From Eulemur rufifrons (lineage: Eukaryota > Chordata > Mammalia > Primates > Lemuridae): 64,000 bases of DNA. The DNA lies in NCBI RefSeq assembly GCF_041146395.1, contig NC_091010.1, positions 45,032,001-45,096,000 on the forward strand, read 5' to 3'. Positions 1 through 35,765 of this stretch are shown here, piece after piece. Within the stretch, counting starts at the first letter, position 1. Every line of letters begins with the position of its first letter. Under the pieces are notes generated by a model. It was not told the origin of the DNA. It saw nothing but the letters and a program-made list of their open reading frames with translations, and did no database searches. Position numbers and translations under genes: made by a program.

Positions 1-21232
<21,232 letters not shown>

Positions 21233-21600
21233 GTTGACTAAGCAGTGGCCTCAAGCGAGCTTACAGGACCGGCTTCCAGAGACGCAGAAACATGCTCAGA
21301 ACCCACGTGTGTACTCAGGCCACTTCACTTCCACTTCCTCTTACGACACTTCCGGATTCGCGTCCGTTACTATGGCAAAAGAGTCAACATCCGGCTTTAC
21401 GACCCCCTCCCCACGCCGGCTTCAAAAGAGGCGGAGCTCGGAGTGGATCCGTTGCTAGGGAGGAAGTCTTGCAGGGGGTCCGTTGCTAGGGGGGAAGTTA
21501 GGGTGCTAGGGATTCTCTGGGGCTCCTACTCCAGCGCCACGATTCTTGGCCACAGGAGTGAGCCTTATAAAACTGAAGTTCTTGCACGCTTGTAGCTTTG
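21233..21600 (-). promoter_or_regulatory. RRP12: RRP12 promoter / 5' leader region
   Basis: This is moderately CpG-rich DNA directly upstream of the RRP12 start codon, with no TATA box. Visible motifs are an E-box CACGTG at 21304-21309, an ETS-type core CACTTCCGG at 21347-21355, and an RFX/X-box-like GTTACTATGGCAAA at 21366-21379. TCCGTTGCTAGGG occurs twice, near 21447 and 21479. Factor assignments follow consensus recognition only. The transcription start cannot be fixed from sequence but probably lies within about 150 bp of the ATG. Confidence 0.6.
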
Positions 21601-21832
21601 ACTCAGGCGGTGCAAAAGCAATTCATATAACCAAAGCGTTTGTACTCCGGTAATATTCTGAAATTCGAAAAAAGAGTAAGTACATCTAATCAACTGTGCA
21701 ATAAAAGGAATTTAGTTTATAAAAAACTGAAGTTCTTTTGCAAATTAAATAAAAAGTACATGTCTATTACTTTTGAAAGTCTAATTTCAAAAGTTAAACA
21801 TAGAAACAAATTTATTTGAGAGCCAAAACCTT

Positions 21833-22159
21833 GGCTGAGTGCGGTGGCTCACGCCTGTAATCCTAGTGCTCTGGAAGGCCAAGGCGGGAGGATCGCTTGA
21901 GGTCAGGATTTTGAGACCAGCCTAAGCAAAAGTGAGACTCCGTCTCTATTAAAAATAGAAAAAAATCAGCTGGGCGTGGTAGTGCACGCCTGTAGTCCGA
22001 GTTACTAGGGAGGCTGAGGCAGGAGGATCGCTTGAGCCTAGGAGTTCAAGGTTGCAGTGAGCTGATGACACCACTGCACTCTATCCAGGGCAACAGAATG
22101 AGACTCTGTCTCCAAAAAAAAGAAAGAAAGAAAGAAAGAAAAAGGAAAAGAAAAAAAAA
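21833..22159 (+). repeat. Alu, dimeric, with (GAAA)n tail
   Basis: Starts GGCTGAGTGCGGTGGCTCAC. The tail has expanded to (GAAA)n at about 22121-22141. Confidence 0.9.
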
Positions 22160-22406
22160 CTGTCAAGACTTGAAATAGTGAAAATCAGTTTGGCCTGAAA
22201 AGAGAAAAAAGCAGCCAGTGGTGTTCTAGACTGGCTTTGCGATTTTCGTGTATTACTGAGGATACTCAATTGCTAAGCCACCCTTGCCTCATGACAGTAC
22301 TCAATCCCCAGTTAATCCTCTGTTTTCCTAATTCTGCCTCAGAACCAGCAACTAGCCCAGAACTGATCAACACTTCCCTGAGACCCTCCTCAAAATCCTT
22401 TAGCCA

Positions 22407-22732
<326 letters not shown>

Positions 22733-22849
22733 AAAATCCTTCATCCAGAACCCAAACCTTACAAAAGTGGCTTTTCTCCCCGTTCTTGTCTAGCAGCATT
22801 CTAAGATTCCTTTGGAACTCCCATCCTCACTGAGAATCAATAAATCTGG

Positions 22850-23050
22850 TTTTGTCAGACTAAGGTTTATTCTGTACATCTAGAATATATAAAGAATTCC
22901 CACCAGAGGGTAGGTGAGAGGGAGTGAGGGATGAAAAATTATGGATACAATTTACACTATTTGGGTGATGGGTACACTAAAAGCCCAGACTTCACCACTG
23001 TACAATATATACATGTAATGGGGTTCAACTTGTACCTCCTAAATATATGA
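22850..23050 (+). repeat. L1 3' UTR-like fragment
   Basis: Contains ACACTATTTGGGTGATGGGT and CTAAAAGCCCAGACTTCACC and ends in an A-rich tail, typical of primate-era L1 3' ends. Confidence 0.65.
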
Positions 23051-23054
23051 AAAT

Positions 23055-23255
23055 AAAAACAAAAGAAAAAAAATGAGGCCAGAGAGCTAGCTATCTCTCT
23101 TTCCTCCATCCATGTGAGGACACAGAGAGAGGACAGCAATCTGCAATCCAGAAGAGGTCCCTCACCAGAACCTGACCCTTCTGGCACCCTAATCTCAGAC
23201 TTCTAGCCTCCAGAACTATGAAAAATAAATTTCTGTTGTTTATGAGGCAAAAAAA
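23055..23255 (+). repeat. MaLR-type LTR fragment
   Basis: Reads CCATGTGAGGACACAGAGAG ... GACTTCTAGCCTCCAGAACT then AATAAATTTCTGTTGTTTAT, the 3' part of an MST/MLT1-like LTR. Family from memory. Confidence 0.6.
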
Positions 23256-23274
23256 AAAAAAAAAGAATTCTATC

Positions 23275-24330
23275 AATCAATAAGAACAAGACAGGCAATC
23301 TAATAAAAAGAATGGACAAAAGACATGAACAAGCACTTCACAAAAGTGGATATCCACGTGGCCAATAAACATATGAAAAGATGCTCAGGCTGGGCGTGGT
23401 GGCTCACACCTGTAATCCTAGCACTCTGGGAGGCACAGGCGGGCGGATTGCTGGAGCTCAGGAGTTCGAGACCAGCCTGAGCAAGAGCAAGACCCCGTCT
23501 CTACTAAAAATAGAAAGAAATTGTCTGGCCAACTAAAAATATATATAGAAAAAATTAGCCGGGCATCGTGGTGCATGCCTATAGTCCCAGCTACTTGGGA
23601 GTCTGAGGCAGTAGGATCGCTTAAGCCCAGGAGTTTGAGGTTGCTGTGAGCTAGGCTGACGCCACGGCACTCACTCTAGCCTGGGCAACAGAGTGAGACT
23701 CTGTCTCAAAAAAAAAAAAAAAAAAGAAAAGATGCTCAATTTCATTATTCAACACTGAAATGCAAATTAAACTGCACTGAAATGCCACTACACACCCACC
23801 AGAATGGCTAAAATTAAAAATGCTAATGTTGGTACAGATGTGGAGAAACTGGCTACACATGCTGCTGGTGGGAGCACACATTGACTCAACCACTTTGGAA
23901 AACTATGTGGTAGTAGCTACAAAAACTGAATATATGGCTGCTCCGTAACCCAGCAATTCATTCCTGGTTATGTATATACTCAACAGAGATGTTTACTTAC
24001 ACGCAAAAAAGAGATATATGAGAATGTTCTTAATAGCCAAATACTGGAGATGAACAAATGTCCATCGACAGTAGAATGGATAAGTAGGAGTATATTGATA
24101 TATGATGGAATACTATAGTATTGACTGTATACGGCAACTTCTATGTAATATACAGCAATAAGAAAGAACAAACTACTGCTACGTGCAACAACATGCATGA
24201 TCTAAGTTGAACAAAAGACTCCAGACACAAAAGAATTCATCTTGCATGATGCCATTTAGATGAAGTTCAAAAACAGGCATAACTAATCTATAACATTAGA
24301 AGTCAGGATCACAATTTCCATTGAGAGGTA
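23275..24330 (+). repeat. L1 ORF2 3' end remnant, split by an Alu
   Basis: Degenerate L1 sequence (AATGGACAAAAGACATGAAC; CCACTACACACCCACCAGAA; TGCTGGTGGGAGCACACATT; GGAATACTATAGTATT). It is interrupted by an Alu at 23398-23725. It is non-functional, with many stops. Confidence 0.85.
23398..23725 (+). repeat. Alu inserted in the L1, long A-rich linker
   Basis: Complete Alu with poly-A, flanked by a perfect 13-bp duplication GAAAAGATGCTCA (23385-23397 and 23726-23738), so the insertion into the L1 is directly visible. Confidence 0.95.
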
Positions 24331-24834
24331 GTAATAACTGAGAGTAAGCACAAGAGGTGTGGTTATATTCTAATTTTTTTATCAGAGGGGATTTTACATG
24401 GATGTATTCACTGTGTAATAATTCACTGAGCTCTGTGCTTACAATTTGTGTGCTTCTATCTCTATATATTATCTCTATATATTATACTTCATGGGTTTAC
24501 TAAAAATAAAAAGTGGTCCTCACACACAGAACAGAGAGAGCATAAAGACTGTTAATTCGAGAAAGTGTCACTGCAGAGAAGACAGAAGTCAGCACAGACT
24601 CTGGGCCCCAGCCCTCCAGCCCTCCGGAAATGGCATCACCATCTCCCCGTAGGCCCCGCTCCTGGGACACAGGCTAAGAGCTGCGCGGGAAGGCTGAGAA
24701 AAGGGAACTGGTGACCGAGGGAAGAAGAGGAAGCAGAGTGTGGAAACTATGGTAAGCAGCCCGGTGTTCACCACCAGAGGTCTAGGCTTGGGGACAATTG
24801 CTGAGAGAAGGCAAAGTGTTCAGTTCAAGACTAA

Positions 24835-24965
24835 ACGCACTTTATCTGTAATATTGAGCAAGCGATTTAACTTCTCTAAGTGTCCGTTTCATATTCTTTA
24901 AAGTTGTGATAATAATACTGAACCCACTGGGCTTCCCCGAGGATTCAACAGGAAAGCGTGTGTCA
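24835..24965 (+). repeat. MIR fragment
   Basis: GAGCAAGCGATTTAACTTCT ... TGATAATAATACTGAACCCA. Confidence 0.65.
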
Positions 24966-25388
24966 ATGTCAAAATATGGACGACTTAAGAATAGTTAGTG
25001 GTACTGGACCTTGCAAAGGGGTCAGTGGCGCATCTTTGCCACCAGAGGGAGCTCTACAAACAACCCGTTGGGGCTAAAACCTCAGAGGCTGCAACATCCA
25101 CTGGTAGGCCCGGATTTCGCAAATCAGCTGGGGAGATGCAGAGGCCCAAGGTAGTGGCAGCCTTCCTTTTCCTGGCCGACAGAAGCCTGCTGGCCTGCAA
25201 GCTGAGTCTGCATCATAATTGGATACGGCCCCTGGATGAACCACCTGTCTGGAATGGGCGCTGGAGGGAAGGAGAGAGGGAGAGGGAAGGAGGATCTGCC
25301 TCCATCCCTGCACATCGGCTCAGAGCCTCCTCCAGGAGGCCTGTGGTGCCAGGAAAGGGGAGGAGCAGCATCCAAGTGGCCTAATGCA

Positions 25389-25857
25389 GGCTGGGCGTGG
25401 TGGCTCATGGCTGTAATCCTAGCACTCTCGGAGGCCGAGGTGGGAAGATTGCTTGAGCTTAGGAGTTTGAGACCAACCTGAGCAAGAGCAAGACCCATTC
25501 TCTCTCTTTTCTCCAAAAAGAAAAAGAAAAAAAAAAGTGAAAAAAATATCAGCCAGGCATTGTGACTCGTGCCTGTAGTCACAGTTACCCGGGAGGCTGA
25601 GAGAGAAGGATCACTTAGAGCCCACAGCAATCTCAAGCTCCTGGGCTCAAGCAATGATCCTGCCTCAGCCTCCTAAGTAGCTGGGACTGCAGGTGCGCAC
25701 CACCAAGCCTGGCTAATTTTTCTTTTTTTTTTTTTTTTGGTAGAGATGGGGTCTTGCTACAGTCCCAGGCTGGTCTTGAAGTCCTGGCCTCAAGAAATCC
25801 TCCGGCTTCAGCCTCCCAAAGTGTTGGGATTACAGGTGTGAGCCACTGCGCCCAGCT
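25389..25857. repeat. Inverted Alu pair fused in the right arms
   Basis: A plus-strand Alu (from 25389) stops within its right arm near 25622. It continues directly as a minus-strand Alu that ends near 25857, giving an almost symmetric inverted repeat. Confidence 0.85.
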
Positions 25858-26149
25858 TCCTCTGCTCTTAAAACCATCTACGAGGCCCGTGTGGAAGGAA
25901 CAGAGCTACCACACCCAAAGCGCTGAGGCCATGGTGGAGCAGGAAGGCCATTTTTAGGTCAGTGGGTTTGTAATCTGTTATGACACTGGGCAGGAGGAAA
26001 GGGAAATTGAGGCTTAGCCTCTTGCCCCAAACAAAGAGGAAGCAGATGGTCTGTTTAACTTAGGGCTCAAGCTCTGGGCATTATGACCAACATGGTGCAG
26101 TTGCAGCTGCTCTGGAGGGTTTTAACAGCTGGAGCCGTGTTAAAGCCCA

Positions 26150-26320
26150 CGCTTTGGACTTAGGAAGCCTGCCTTTGGAGCCACATTCAGTTGTGTGACC
26201 TGGGGTGGGGACTGAGCTTTGGGAGCCACAGTTTCCTCATCTGAAAATGGGGTTGCTGTTATGAGGCTAAATGAGATAATGCCCAGGAAATGCTTAGCAC
26301 AGTGTCTGGCACACTGCTGC
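26150..26320 (+). repeat. MIR
   Basis: CCACAGTTTCCTCATCTGAA ... TTAGCACAGTGTCTGGCACA. Confidence 0.85.
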
Positions 26321-27594
26321 TGCAGAAGGCCAGCGTCCCTCCACTTCCAGGGCATTAACATTCCATTTGGCCAAAGAAGAGCTTTCAGAAAGAGCTTACT
26401 TCCTGGAGTAAGTCTAGGGGAAAGAGCCTGGTATGCTGGAGAGGAAGTGTGTCCCCGCCCAGGCTGGACTCTGGGCATGGCAGGTGGGCTCCTGCTCAAA
26501 GGGGGGAGGGTCTGTTCTCTCTCCACTTACTCCAAAATTAAACCTTTCCCCACTCACCACTTCAAATCCCCCATCCTTGTCAAGGCCTCTGTGTGTCAAT
26601 AAGGAATTGCATTCAGCTGCTATAACAGAGCCCTCACTAGAGTGGCTTAAAAAGGCAAGGACTAATTCTCTCCATTCAAGAAATCAGGAGGTAATGTGCA
26701 GTCCAGGCTGGTATAGCAGCTCCACAGAATCTTCAGGGTCCTGGAATCCCTCTCCTTTTCTGCTTCAACCTCCTTAGTGTATGGCTTCCATCTTCAGTGT
26801 CACCTCATGCTCCAAAGATGGGCTGCAGGAGCTCCAACTATTACATTCACAATCCAGGCTAAAACCCAGTCTAAGTAGGAAGGAAGGGTGGAAGAGCCAA
26901 AAGGTTGCACCTCCCAGGGAGTCAGTGCCCTGTAAGTCAGCTCCACTTACACCTGATTGGCCAGAACTTAGTAATGTGGCCAATTGTAGCTGCAGAGGGA
27001 GTTGGGAAATGTAGTCTTTTAGTTGGGTACATTGCAGCTCACTCCCTCTCCCCTACTGACAGAAAGAAAGAATTGATATTGGCTAGACAACCAGCAGCCT
27101 CTGGATCTCAGCTAGCTGTTAGGAGGTCAATTTAACTCGGTTACATACCCAAAAGTTCTTTCTTGAGGACCTATTGTGTGCCTAAAGATGCCTAAAGACT
27201 CTTGCTCTGCCTTAAGAAACCTTCAGGTGCATGGTGAAAAGACAAGCCCCCAAGCCCTTCAGCTTTCTCACTTGCAAATCTCCAAGGCCCCCCGTAACTT
27301 TCATGTTTGCTGATGCACAATTAATAGAATTGCATTTTGCTTTTCTAACTCCCCCACCTGACCGTGAGCCCGCTGAGTACAGGAACCAGGACTGGTCCAC
27401 ACTGGCGCCATCAGAGCCTGCCACAGTGTCTGGCACATAGTGGCTGTGCAAGCCATCTGCTTGCCAAATGAACATGTGACAAGCAGAGTTCAGCAAGGGG
27501 CGAGAGAGAGAGGGTCAGTTGCAGCTGTCAGGGTGTCCAAGAAGATGCCCCACATAGAGGTGCTGTCTGGGGTATATCTTTGATGAAAAGGTGA

Positions 27595-28010
<416 letters not shown>

Positions 28011-28198
28011 GGTGTCTGGATTTTAATCGAAAGTTTTTCAAGGTTGCAATCAGGGAAAATAACTTAACAGGCTTGTACTTCAGGAATATTGGTCCATCAT
28101 TCATTCAACCACCATAGATTGTGTATCAAGCACTGTGGCAGAGAGGAGGAGAGGAAAGTAACATACAATGACTGTCTTCTTTCTGTCAGGGGCTCTTT

Positions 28199-28540
<342 letters not shown>

Positions 28541-28574
28541 AGTCAGGGGCTCTTTGTGGTAATAATAAGGATAA

Positions 28575-28790
28575 TTACCATTTATTAGCCTTTACAGAGC
28601 TGAACCACGCCAAGCACCTTCCATACACAACCCTGCTGAGTGCTCACAGCCATCCTGTGGGCGGGTGCCACTGTTATCCACATTTTAAAGATGCGGAGAC
28701 CAAAGCTGGGAAAAGTCAAGTAACTTAAGTTCCCAACAACATTAAGTGATGGAGTTGGAATTGTAACTTACATTTCTCCCAAGTCCTGTC
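28575..28790 (-). repeat. MIR
   Basis: CATTTTAAAGATGCGGAGAC ... AGTGATGGAGTTGGAATTG. Confidence 0.75.
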
Positions 28791-30680
28791 CTTCATACCC
28801 ACGTGGTTACTGAGAGAGGAAAGCAGCCTCGTTCTCACATCTAGAACTCAGAGGCAGGTGGAGTGGCAGTAAAGATGCCCCAGATGGTCAGTGCCATCAT
28901 CCAGGTTTGCCCAGGAGGGAGGGGAGCCCAGAGCTGGCTGGGCGTGGTCAGGCCTAAGAGGCTAGTCAGGGCCCACTTTCAGATACGGTGACGTTGGAGC
29001 TGAATCCTGCAGCACGGCTAGAGTTCACCAGGAAGATGAGGGTGGATGTTCAGGCCAGCCAAGGGCACAGCAGCTGCAAAGGCACAGGGGCCAAAGAGAA
29101 CAGGACATGATGTGTTTGTTTTAGATGCAGGCAAGACTAGAGTCACCAACGCCAGTTAGAGACTGTTGCACCAGTACAGGTAAGAAACAATACGGACTGA
29201 GACTGAGGCTGTGGCAGTGGAGGCAAAGATGGGGAGACAGTTGGGAGAATGTATTTGGAGGGTAGAATGGCACTCACAAGCTAGCCAGTTATAGGGGTGA
29301 GGGGTGAGCAGGCTTGCTGGGTACAGTTGTGCAGTCTGTGGACTGCTCAGTTTCACAGCCGAGGGATATAAAATCCAGTCCTCATTGGAATCTTGTCTAG
29401 AAGAAGGGTCAGCCTTTTTCTAGTTCACCAATGACACCACAGAGCCCAAGAAGTGAGAATAAATTACTCCCAGGAAGGCAAGATTCTTCCTTAGGTGTCT
29501 ACGGAAGAGACCACCTCTCAATATCTGAAACAAAAAGCTGAACTTATCACAGTACTTATTAATACTTAAGGAGGGCGGAGCCATGCCTGTCGGGTGCCGT
29601 CTCTCAGGGGCAGGGAACAGTTCCTGTGTGCGGTGCTGGGAAGTGGGCAGACAGTGGTGAGTCCACGTCAGGGGACGGAGTGTTCAGGGACGTGGGTCAA
29701 GCAGAGTGTGGCTGTGCCGATTGGCTGGCTTTCCGAAGCCTGGTCACTGAGGCAAATTGTCATTGTTAAGATGAACAGAGATGAGTTGTCCTTGATTAAA
29801 TGGTTTAAAGCCAGCGGTGGTGATGACTTGTTGCCATGGCAACAGAACAGTCTGTCCTAGGGATATGAGCTTTTGTTTTTTCCTCAAGTGACTGGTAGCT
29901 TAAAACATTCACCCTCCTGTTAATGAACCCACAAGGGGGGGTTCACTGTTGCTCCCCACACAGAAAGCCAATTACTGAGACATCGAGGATTGTCAAGGAG
30001 GAAAGGATTTGTTTCAGTGGACATGTCTACTGGAAGGGGGAGGTATGGACTGCCTCAAATCCGCCTCTCCAATCAACAGGGTCAGGGGTTTTCTGGCGGT
30101 GCAATGAATAATGCATGAGGGGAGTGAGCATCACTCCGTGTTTGGGGTGCAGTGCAGGGCACGCAGGCGCAGTGAGAAATCATGTTACTACGTATATCCC
30201 ATGATCAAAAAATAGCAGATAAGTCCCTCCCAGGGCGGGGATTCTAGTATTATAATGAGCTAGGGATTAACATTGGTCCCTCTTTCAGCCTTGTGCTCAG
30301 GCTCAGTGGGTCCTCGGGCACAATCTGTGGTGGGGTGTCACTTATCTTGTGTTCTCCAGACAAACAGGTGGTGTGAGGCTTTGTAGTTATCTCATGGCTG
30401 CAAGAAGGCTCCACTCTTCCTGGGAAAGAAACTCAAAAGGGAAGTCATCAGTGCAGCAGAAAGTTACAGAGCTCTGCTCAGCACATCTTACCAGCCTGGG
30501 AACTTGAAACATAAGAGACCTACAAAAAGAAAAAAAACTATAAAAAATGTTTTCTTGCTTACGGAGCTGGTTACATTCCCAGGGGTCCTTTTACTTTAAC
30601 AAAGAGACTCTTCAGGGAGGTTTACAGGTGGGCTGGGGTGAGAATACCTGTCTGGCCCAGACTGTGGCTCTATGGTCCAG

Positions 30681-31031
30681 GTTTTTGTTTTTTTGTTTTT
30701 TTTTTTTTTGGAGACAGAGTCTCGCTTTGTTGGCCGGGCTAGAGTGAGTGCCGTGGCGTTAGCCTAGCTCACAGCAACCTCAAACTCCTGGGCTCAAGCG
30801 ATCCTACTGCCTCAGCCTCCCGAGTAGCTGGGACTACAGGCATGTGCCACCATGCCTGGCTAATTTTTTTCTATACATATTTTTAGTTGGCCAGATAATT
30901 TCTTTCTATTTTTAGTAGAGACGGGGTCTCGCTCTTGCTCAGGCTGGTCTCAAACTCCTGACCTTGAGCGATCCTCCTGCCTTGGCCTCCCAGAGTGCTA
31001 GGATTACAGGCGTGAGCCACCGCACCCGGCC
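30681..31031 (-). repeat. Alu, dimeric, long A-rich linker
   Basis: Complete reverse Alu from poly-T to CACCGCACCCGGCC. Confidence 0.93.
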
Positions 31032-31032
31032 G

Positions 31033-31187
31033 TTTTTGAGACAAATTCCTAATCTGTTGGCCTGGGTAGAGTGCAGTGGCATCATTGTAGCTCACAGCAA
31101 CCTCAAACTCCTGGGCTCAAGGGATCCTCCTGTCTCAGCGTCCCAGAGTGCTAGGATTACAGGCGCACACCACTGTGCCTGGTTGAG
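31033..31187 (-). repeat. Alu monomer
   Basis: Single reverse arm (GTTTTTGAGACAAATTCC ... CACCACTGTGCCTGG) abutting the preceding Alu. Confidence 0.8.
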
Positions 31188-31693
31188 CATTTTTAATCAT
31201 TAAAATATTTTTTTTTTCAATCAGAGAAACCATGCTGGAGAGCATTTTTGTCATCACAGTTTTCAGACACTGGGCGTGGTGGCAGAGGGCCTGGCGCATG
31301 TACACACCTGGTGGTTTCTTTCTAACCACCAAGCAAGCCCCATAAATCCAGACAGGAAGGCTTGTGTAAAGCTGATGTCCGGAAATGGGTCTGGAGGTCA
31401 GGGAAGACAGGGTGCTGTCAGTGGCATCCTTGGGGAAGCCACGGCCTGCAGCAGAACCCTCCTCTTTCTTTCCCGGCAGCCCCAGGCCCACCTCTGATTG
31501 TCTTCCGATGGCGACTGGAAGCACCGCTTTCGCCCCTAGAGCCTCAGAGTCTTGAGGCATCGTCTGGGCTTCCTGCCTCTTTGAGGCAAGAATCCTCTCC
31601 TCTTCAGGCACCAGCTGAGCTGGGGAGTTTGAACATCAGGGACTGAGTTTGCAAGATGGTTCAACAAGTAAAGACACATGGTGTCCTCTAAGG

Positions 31694-32162
31694 CTGTGGC
31701 CTCCAACCCCTGGGCCAAGGACCAATCACTGGGCAGAGGATGGATACCTCCGTGGCCTGTTAGGATCTGGGCTGCACAGCAGGAAGTGAGTGGTGAGCTA
31801 GTGAAGTCTCATCTGCTCCCCATAGCTCGCATCACTGTGTAAGCTCCACCTCCTGTCAGATCAGCAGCGGCATCAGGTGCTCATAGGAGCGTGAACCCTA
31901 CTGTAAACTGTGCATGCGAGGGATCTAGGTTGTGGCTCCTTATGAGAATCTAACACCTGATGATCTGAGGTGGAGCTGAGGCAGTGATGCTAGCGCTGGG
32001 GAGCAGCTGCAAATACAGATTATCATTAGCAGAGAGGTTTGACTGCACAATAAATGTAATGCACTTGAATCATCCCAAAACCATCCCTCCCCCCAAGTCC
32101 GTGGAAAAATGGTCTTTGATGAAACCGGTCCCTGGTGGTCCCAAAAAGGTTGGGGACCACAG
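31694..32162. mobile_element. hAT-type non-autonomous DNA transposon
   Basis: Terminal inverted repeats CTGTGGCCTCCAACCCCTGG and AAAAGGTTGGGGACCACAG. An 8-bp target duplication CTCTAAGG (31686-31693) / CTGTAAGG (32163-32170) is typical of hAT. No transposase frame is present. Confidence 0.8.
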
Positions 32163-32504
32163 CTGTAAGGGGTGCAGGACAGTAGCCACCCCTCCTCCCA
32201 CCCAGCAGAAGACTCAGTTTGCCCCACTCATTCTAAATCTGGACCTTCACTGAATGTTCAGTACTTGATAAGGGAGTTGTTCTTCTGTGGAAAAAATAAA
32301 TGGGAAAGGAAGGCTGAGAGAGGCGCTATTATCCTAAGGGCAATGGGCCGTGACTCCTGATTAGCCTCACCTGAGTTTTGGTAACACCTTGACCAACAAG
32401 CCTGTTGTTTGAAAGCTGTTAGACTCCTGCGAGTTTCCCCCAGGGCCTGAGGAATTAAACATTGATCTAGAAGGGGAGGCTTTCTGGCTTAAGACTTCAG
32501 GGTT

Positions 32505-32962
<458 letters not shown>

Positions 32963-32969
32963 TAATTTT

Positions 32970-33303
32970 TTTTTTTTTTTTTGAGACAGAGTCTCACTCT
33001 GTTGCCCAGGCTAGAGTGAGTGCCGTGGCGTCAGCCTAGCTCACAGCAACCTCAAACTCCTGAGCTCAAGTGATCCTCCTGTCTCAGCCTCCCGAGTAGC
33101 TAGGACTACAGGCATGCACCACCATGCCCGGCTAATTTTTTCTATATATATTTTTTAGCTGTCCATATAATTTCTTTCTATTTTTAGTAGAGATGGGGTC
33201 TCGCTCTTGCTCAGGCTGGTCTCGAACTCCTGAGCTCAAACGATCCGCCCACCTCGGCCTCCCAGAGTGCTAGGATTACAGGCGTGAGCCACCACGCCCG
33301 GCC
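32970..33303 (-). repeat. Alu, dimeric, long A-rich linker, young subfamily
   Basis: Complete reverse Alu inserted at AAAAATTAATTTT (duplicated on both sides). Nearly identical to the copy at 28199-28540. Confidence 0.93.
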
Positions 33304-33759
33304 AAAAATTAATTTTAAGAAATTCAAATTAAAAAAAAAGAGTTCAGGGTTTAGGGGCTGGCTTTTGGTTTTATTCATTCATTCATTAAAGCCCATCATT
33401 GATGAGTGCCCTGGCCCAGGGAGATGCCTGCTAAGAGGCCATGGAGCACAGGCCCCACACTGCCACCCCACAGTTCAAGCAGGAAGGGGGACTTATTTGG
33501 CCACACTTACTTCCTGCAGGGTAGAGGAGAGGAAGAGGGCAGTGCCCTGGTTAGGAGCTATGCAGGATCCTTCAGGATGCCCCTGGAAGGGGCAAGAGGG
33601 TGCTGGGCATGCTGGACCCCGCAGTGGTCAGAGCCCCTTCCACCTGTTTTGTTCCCATGACCTGTGAATGTGCTCCTGTGTCCACCTTGTGCTTTAGAGG
33701 GCCCAGGAATCAGCCCTGACAAATGTCCTTTTGTCTTGTGTTCCACTGAGATAAGATTA

Positions 33760-34134
<375 letters not shown>

Positions 34135-34989
34135 TCACCAGCATTTAAGAAACCTCTTTGATGTGATAGGCTTTAAGCTTCTTCTCAGATTCGAGATGCT
34201 GGGATAGTCACTGAGTGGATCACCATCTCTGCCCAGGAATTCTGGCTTCTGGCTACAAAGTATTCAAGGTCCTTGTCACGGGGCAGGCATAGCCTCCACC
34301 TCCATCCCACCCATGATTTCCCCTGCCTCTTTCTTCAGACGCAGCAAGGCCCAATTTTGGCGGCCTTTCCCCACAGATCACCTCAATAAATCTGGTCTCT
34401 CACTCATCTCTTGCTCTTTCAAATGGTTTGGCTCACTTTCCTCATCTGTAAATGTGAATTGGGAGTGGCAGGAGGTGGGTGATTTGTAGTGGAAAATTTT
34501 CAAGGTCTCTCCCAGCTCTGACACTGAAGGACACAGGAAGTCTACCCAGCGCAAAGGCATCATGCAAAGCGCATGTTCATTTCTAGGGGTGTATAGAAAA
34601 CAGTTAAGATGCAGTGCCCATCCTCAAGGAGTTTATAACTGAGTAGATCTGGTGCATACATCGCAGGTAAATATTTTGTAAGTGAGGCATACGGTTACCA
34701 GAGTTCATCAGAATTCCAAGGAGACGAGAGATTCCTTCTGGAGGCAGAGGAGGTTGGTGAAGGAAATAAAGTAGGATTCCTGAGCTCTTTCCCACGGCCA
34801 GTGGCATAGATGCTAGTTATCTGTCTAGTCTGATCCCAGCGGGCAAGTCATCCGCTACCGGGCATTCTGCCAGAGGGGAAGTCTGTCCATGTACCTCCAC
34901 ACTCACACCTTCTGAATTGGTGCCTCATTAAATCTTTTTTGCTTTCTTGATCACATGGCTAATAATATTCATTATTAATATAATGTTAT

Positions 34990-35165
34990 TATGAATAGTT
35001 GTTTCCTTTCATCATCTCATTTATTTCTCACAAGACTTTGCTTAGGTGGGTATGAATATGATTATTATCCCAGTTTACAGATGGGGAAACTGAGAATGAG
35101 AAGTTGATTGACCCATCCCAGGCCCCACAGCTAACCAGAAACTTGAACTCAAGTTTCCGATGGCA
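34990..35165 (-). repeat. MIR
   Basis: AGTTTACAGATGGGGAAACT ... CCCCACAGCTAACCAGAAAC. Confidence 0.8.
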
Positions 35166-35624
35166 TCTTCTTCCTACTCACACTTCCTACTCATTGCAGA
35201 AGTGGGAGAACCGATGAGGAGATGATGTGATGAGGGCCCAGAAATCTTGAATTTCCTGACAGCAGGGGGAGGAGAAAGGAACACAGTAGGAATCAGGCTG
35301 GGAGCATGGATTTGGGCCAAGGCAGAAGGACAAAAAGCCAAGGTTAAGGCTGGAAAAGCTCTCCCTGGGAGGGCCTGGAGATCAGATTAGGATGCAGCAG
35401 GAAAGACCAGAGGGAGAACTTTCTAAGAGAAAGTCTTCTCAGAAAGACTCCCATGGGCACCATGCCCAGGAGATTAAACCATGAGCCCTTTGAAGGCAAT
35501 TTTAGCTTTGCAGCCCTGGGGGTCCTGTGATTTCTCGGTGAAGCTTTTAGGGCTGGACCCCATCCCGTTCACCTCTCCAGTTACTGAATTCCATCTTCTC
35601 CCACCTACAGAGGAGGGAGGCAAT

Positions 35625-35765
35625 GGAGCACTGCAGTTAGAGTGCAGGCCATTGGACAGCCTGAGTTTGAGTCCTGGTTTCTCCTCCACTTCCTAGCTGT
35701 TTCTCTGGGCCTCGGTTTCCTCACCTGTGGAATGGAGCTATAACAGTACTTACAATATATAAACT
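35625..35765 (+). repeat. MIR
   Basis: TTGGACAGCCTGAGTTTGAG ... TCGGTTTCCTCACCTGTGGA. Confidence 0.85.

Noticed and set aside
22112..22159. (GAAA)n tract as a regulatory element
   Set aside because: It is the expanded tail of the Alu at 21833.
29900..30540. Possible retroviral LTR
   Set aside because: The composition is suggestive, but no paired LTR, primer-binding site or clear ends could be seen, so it is not listed as an element.
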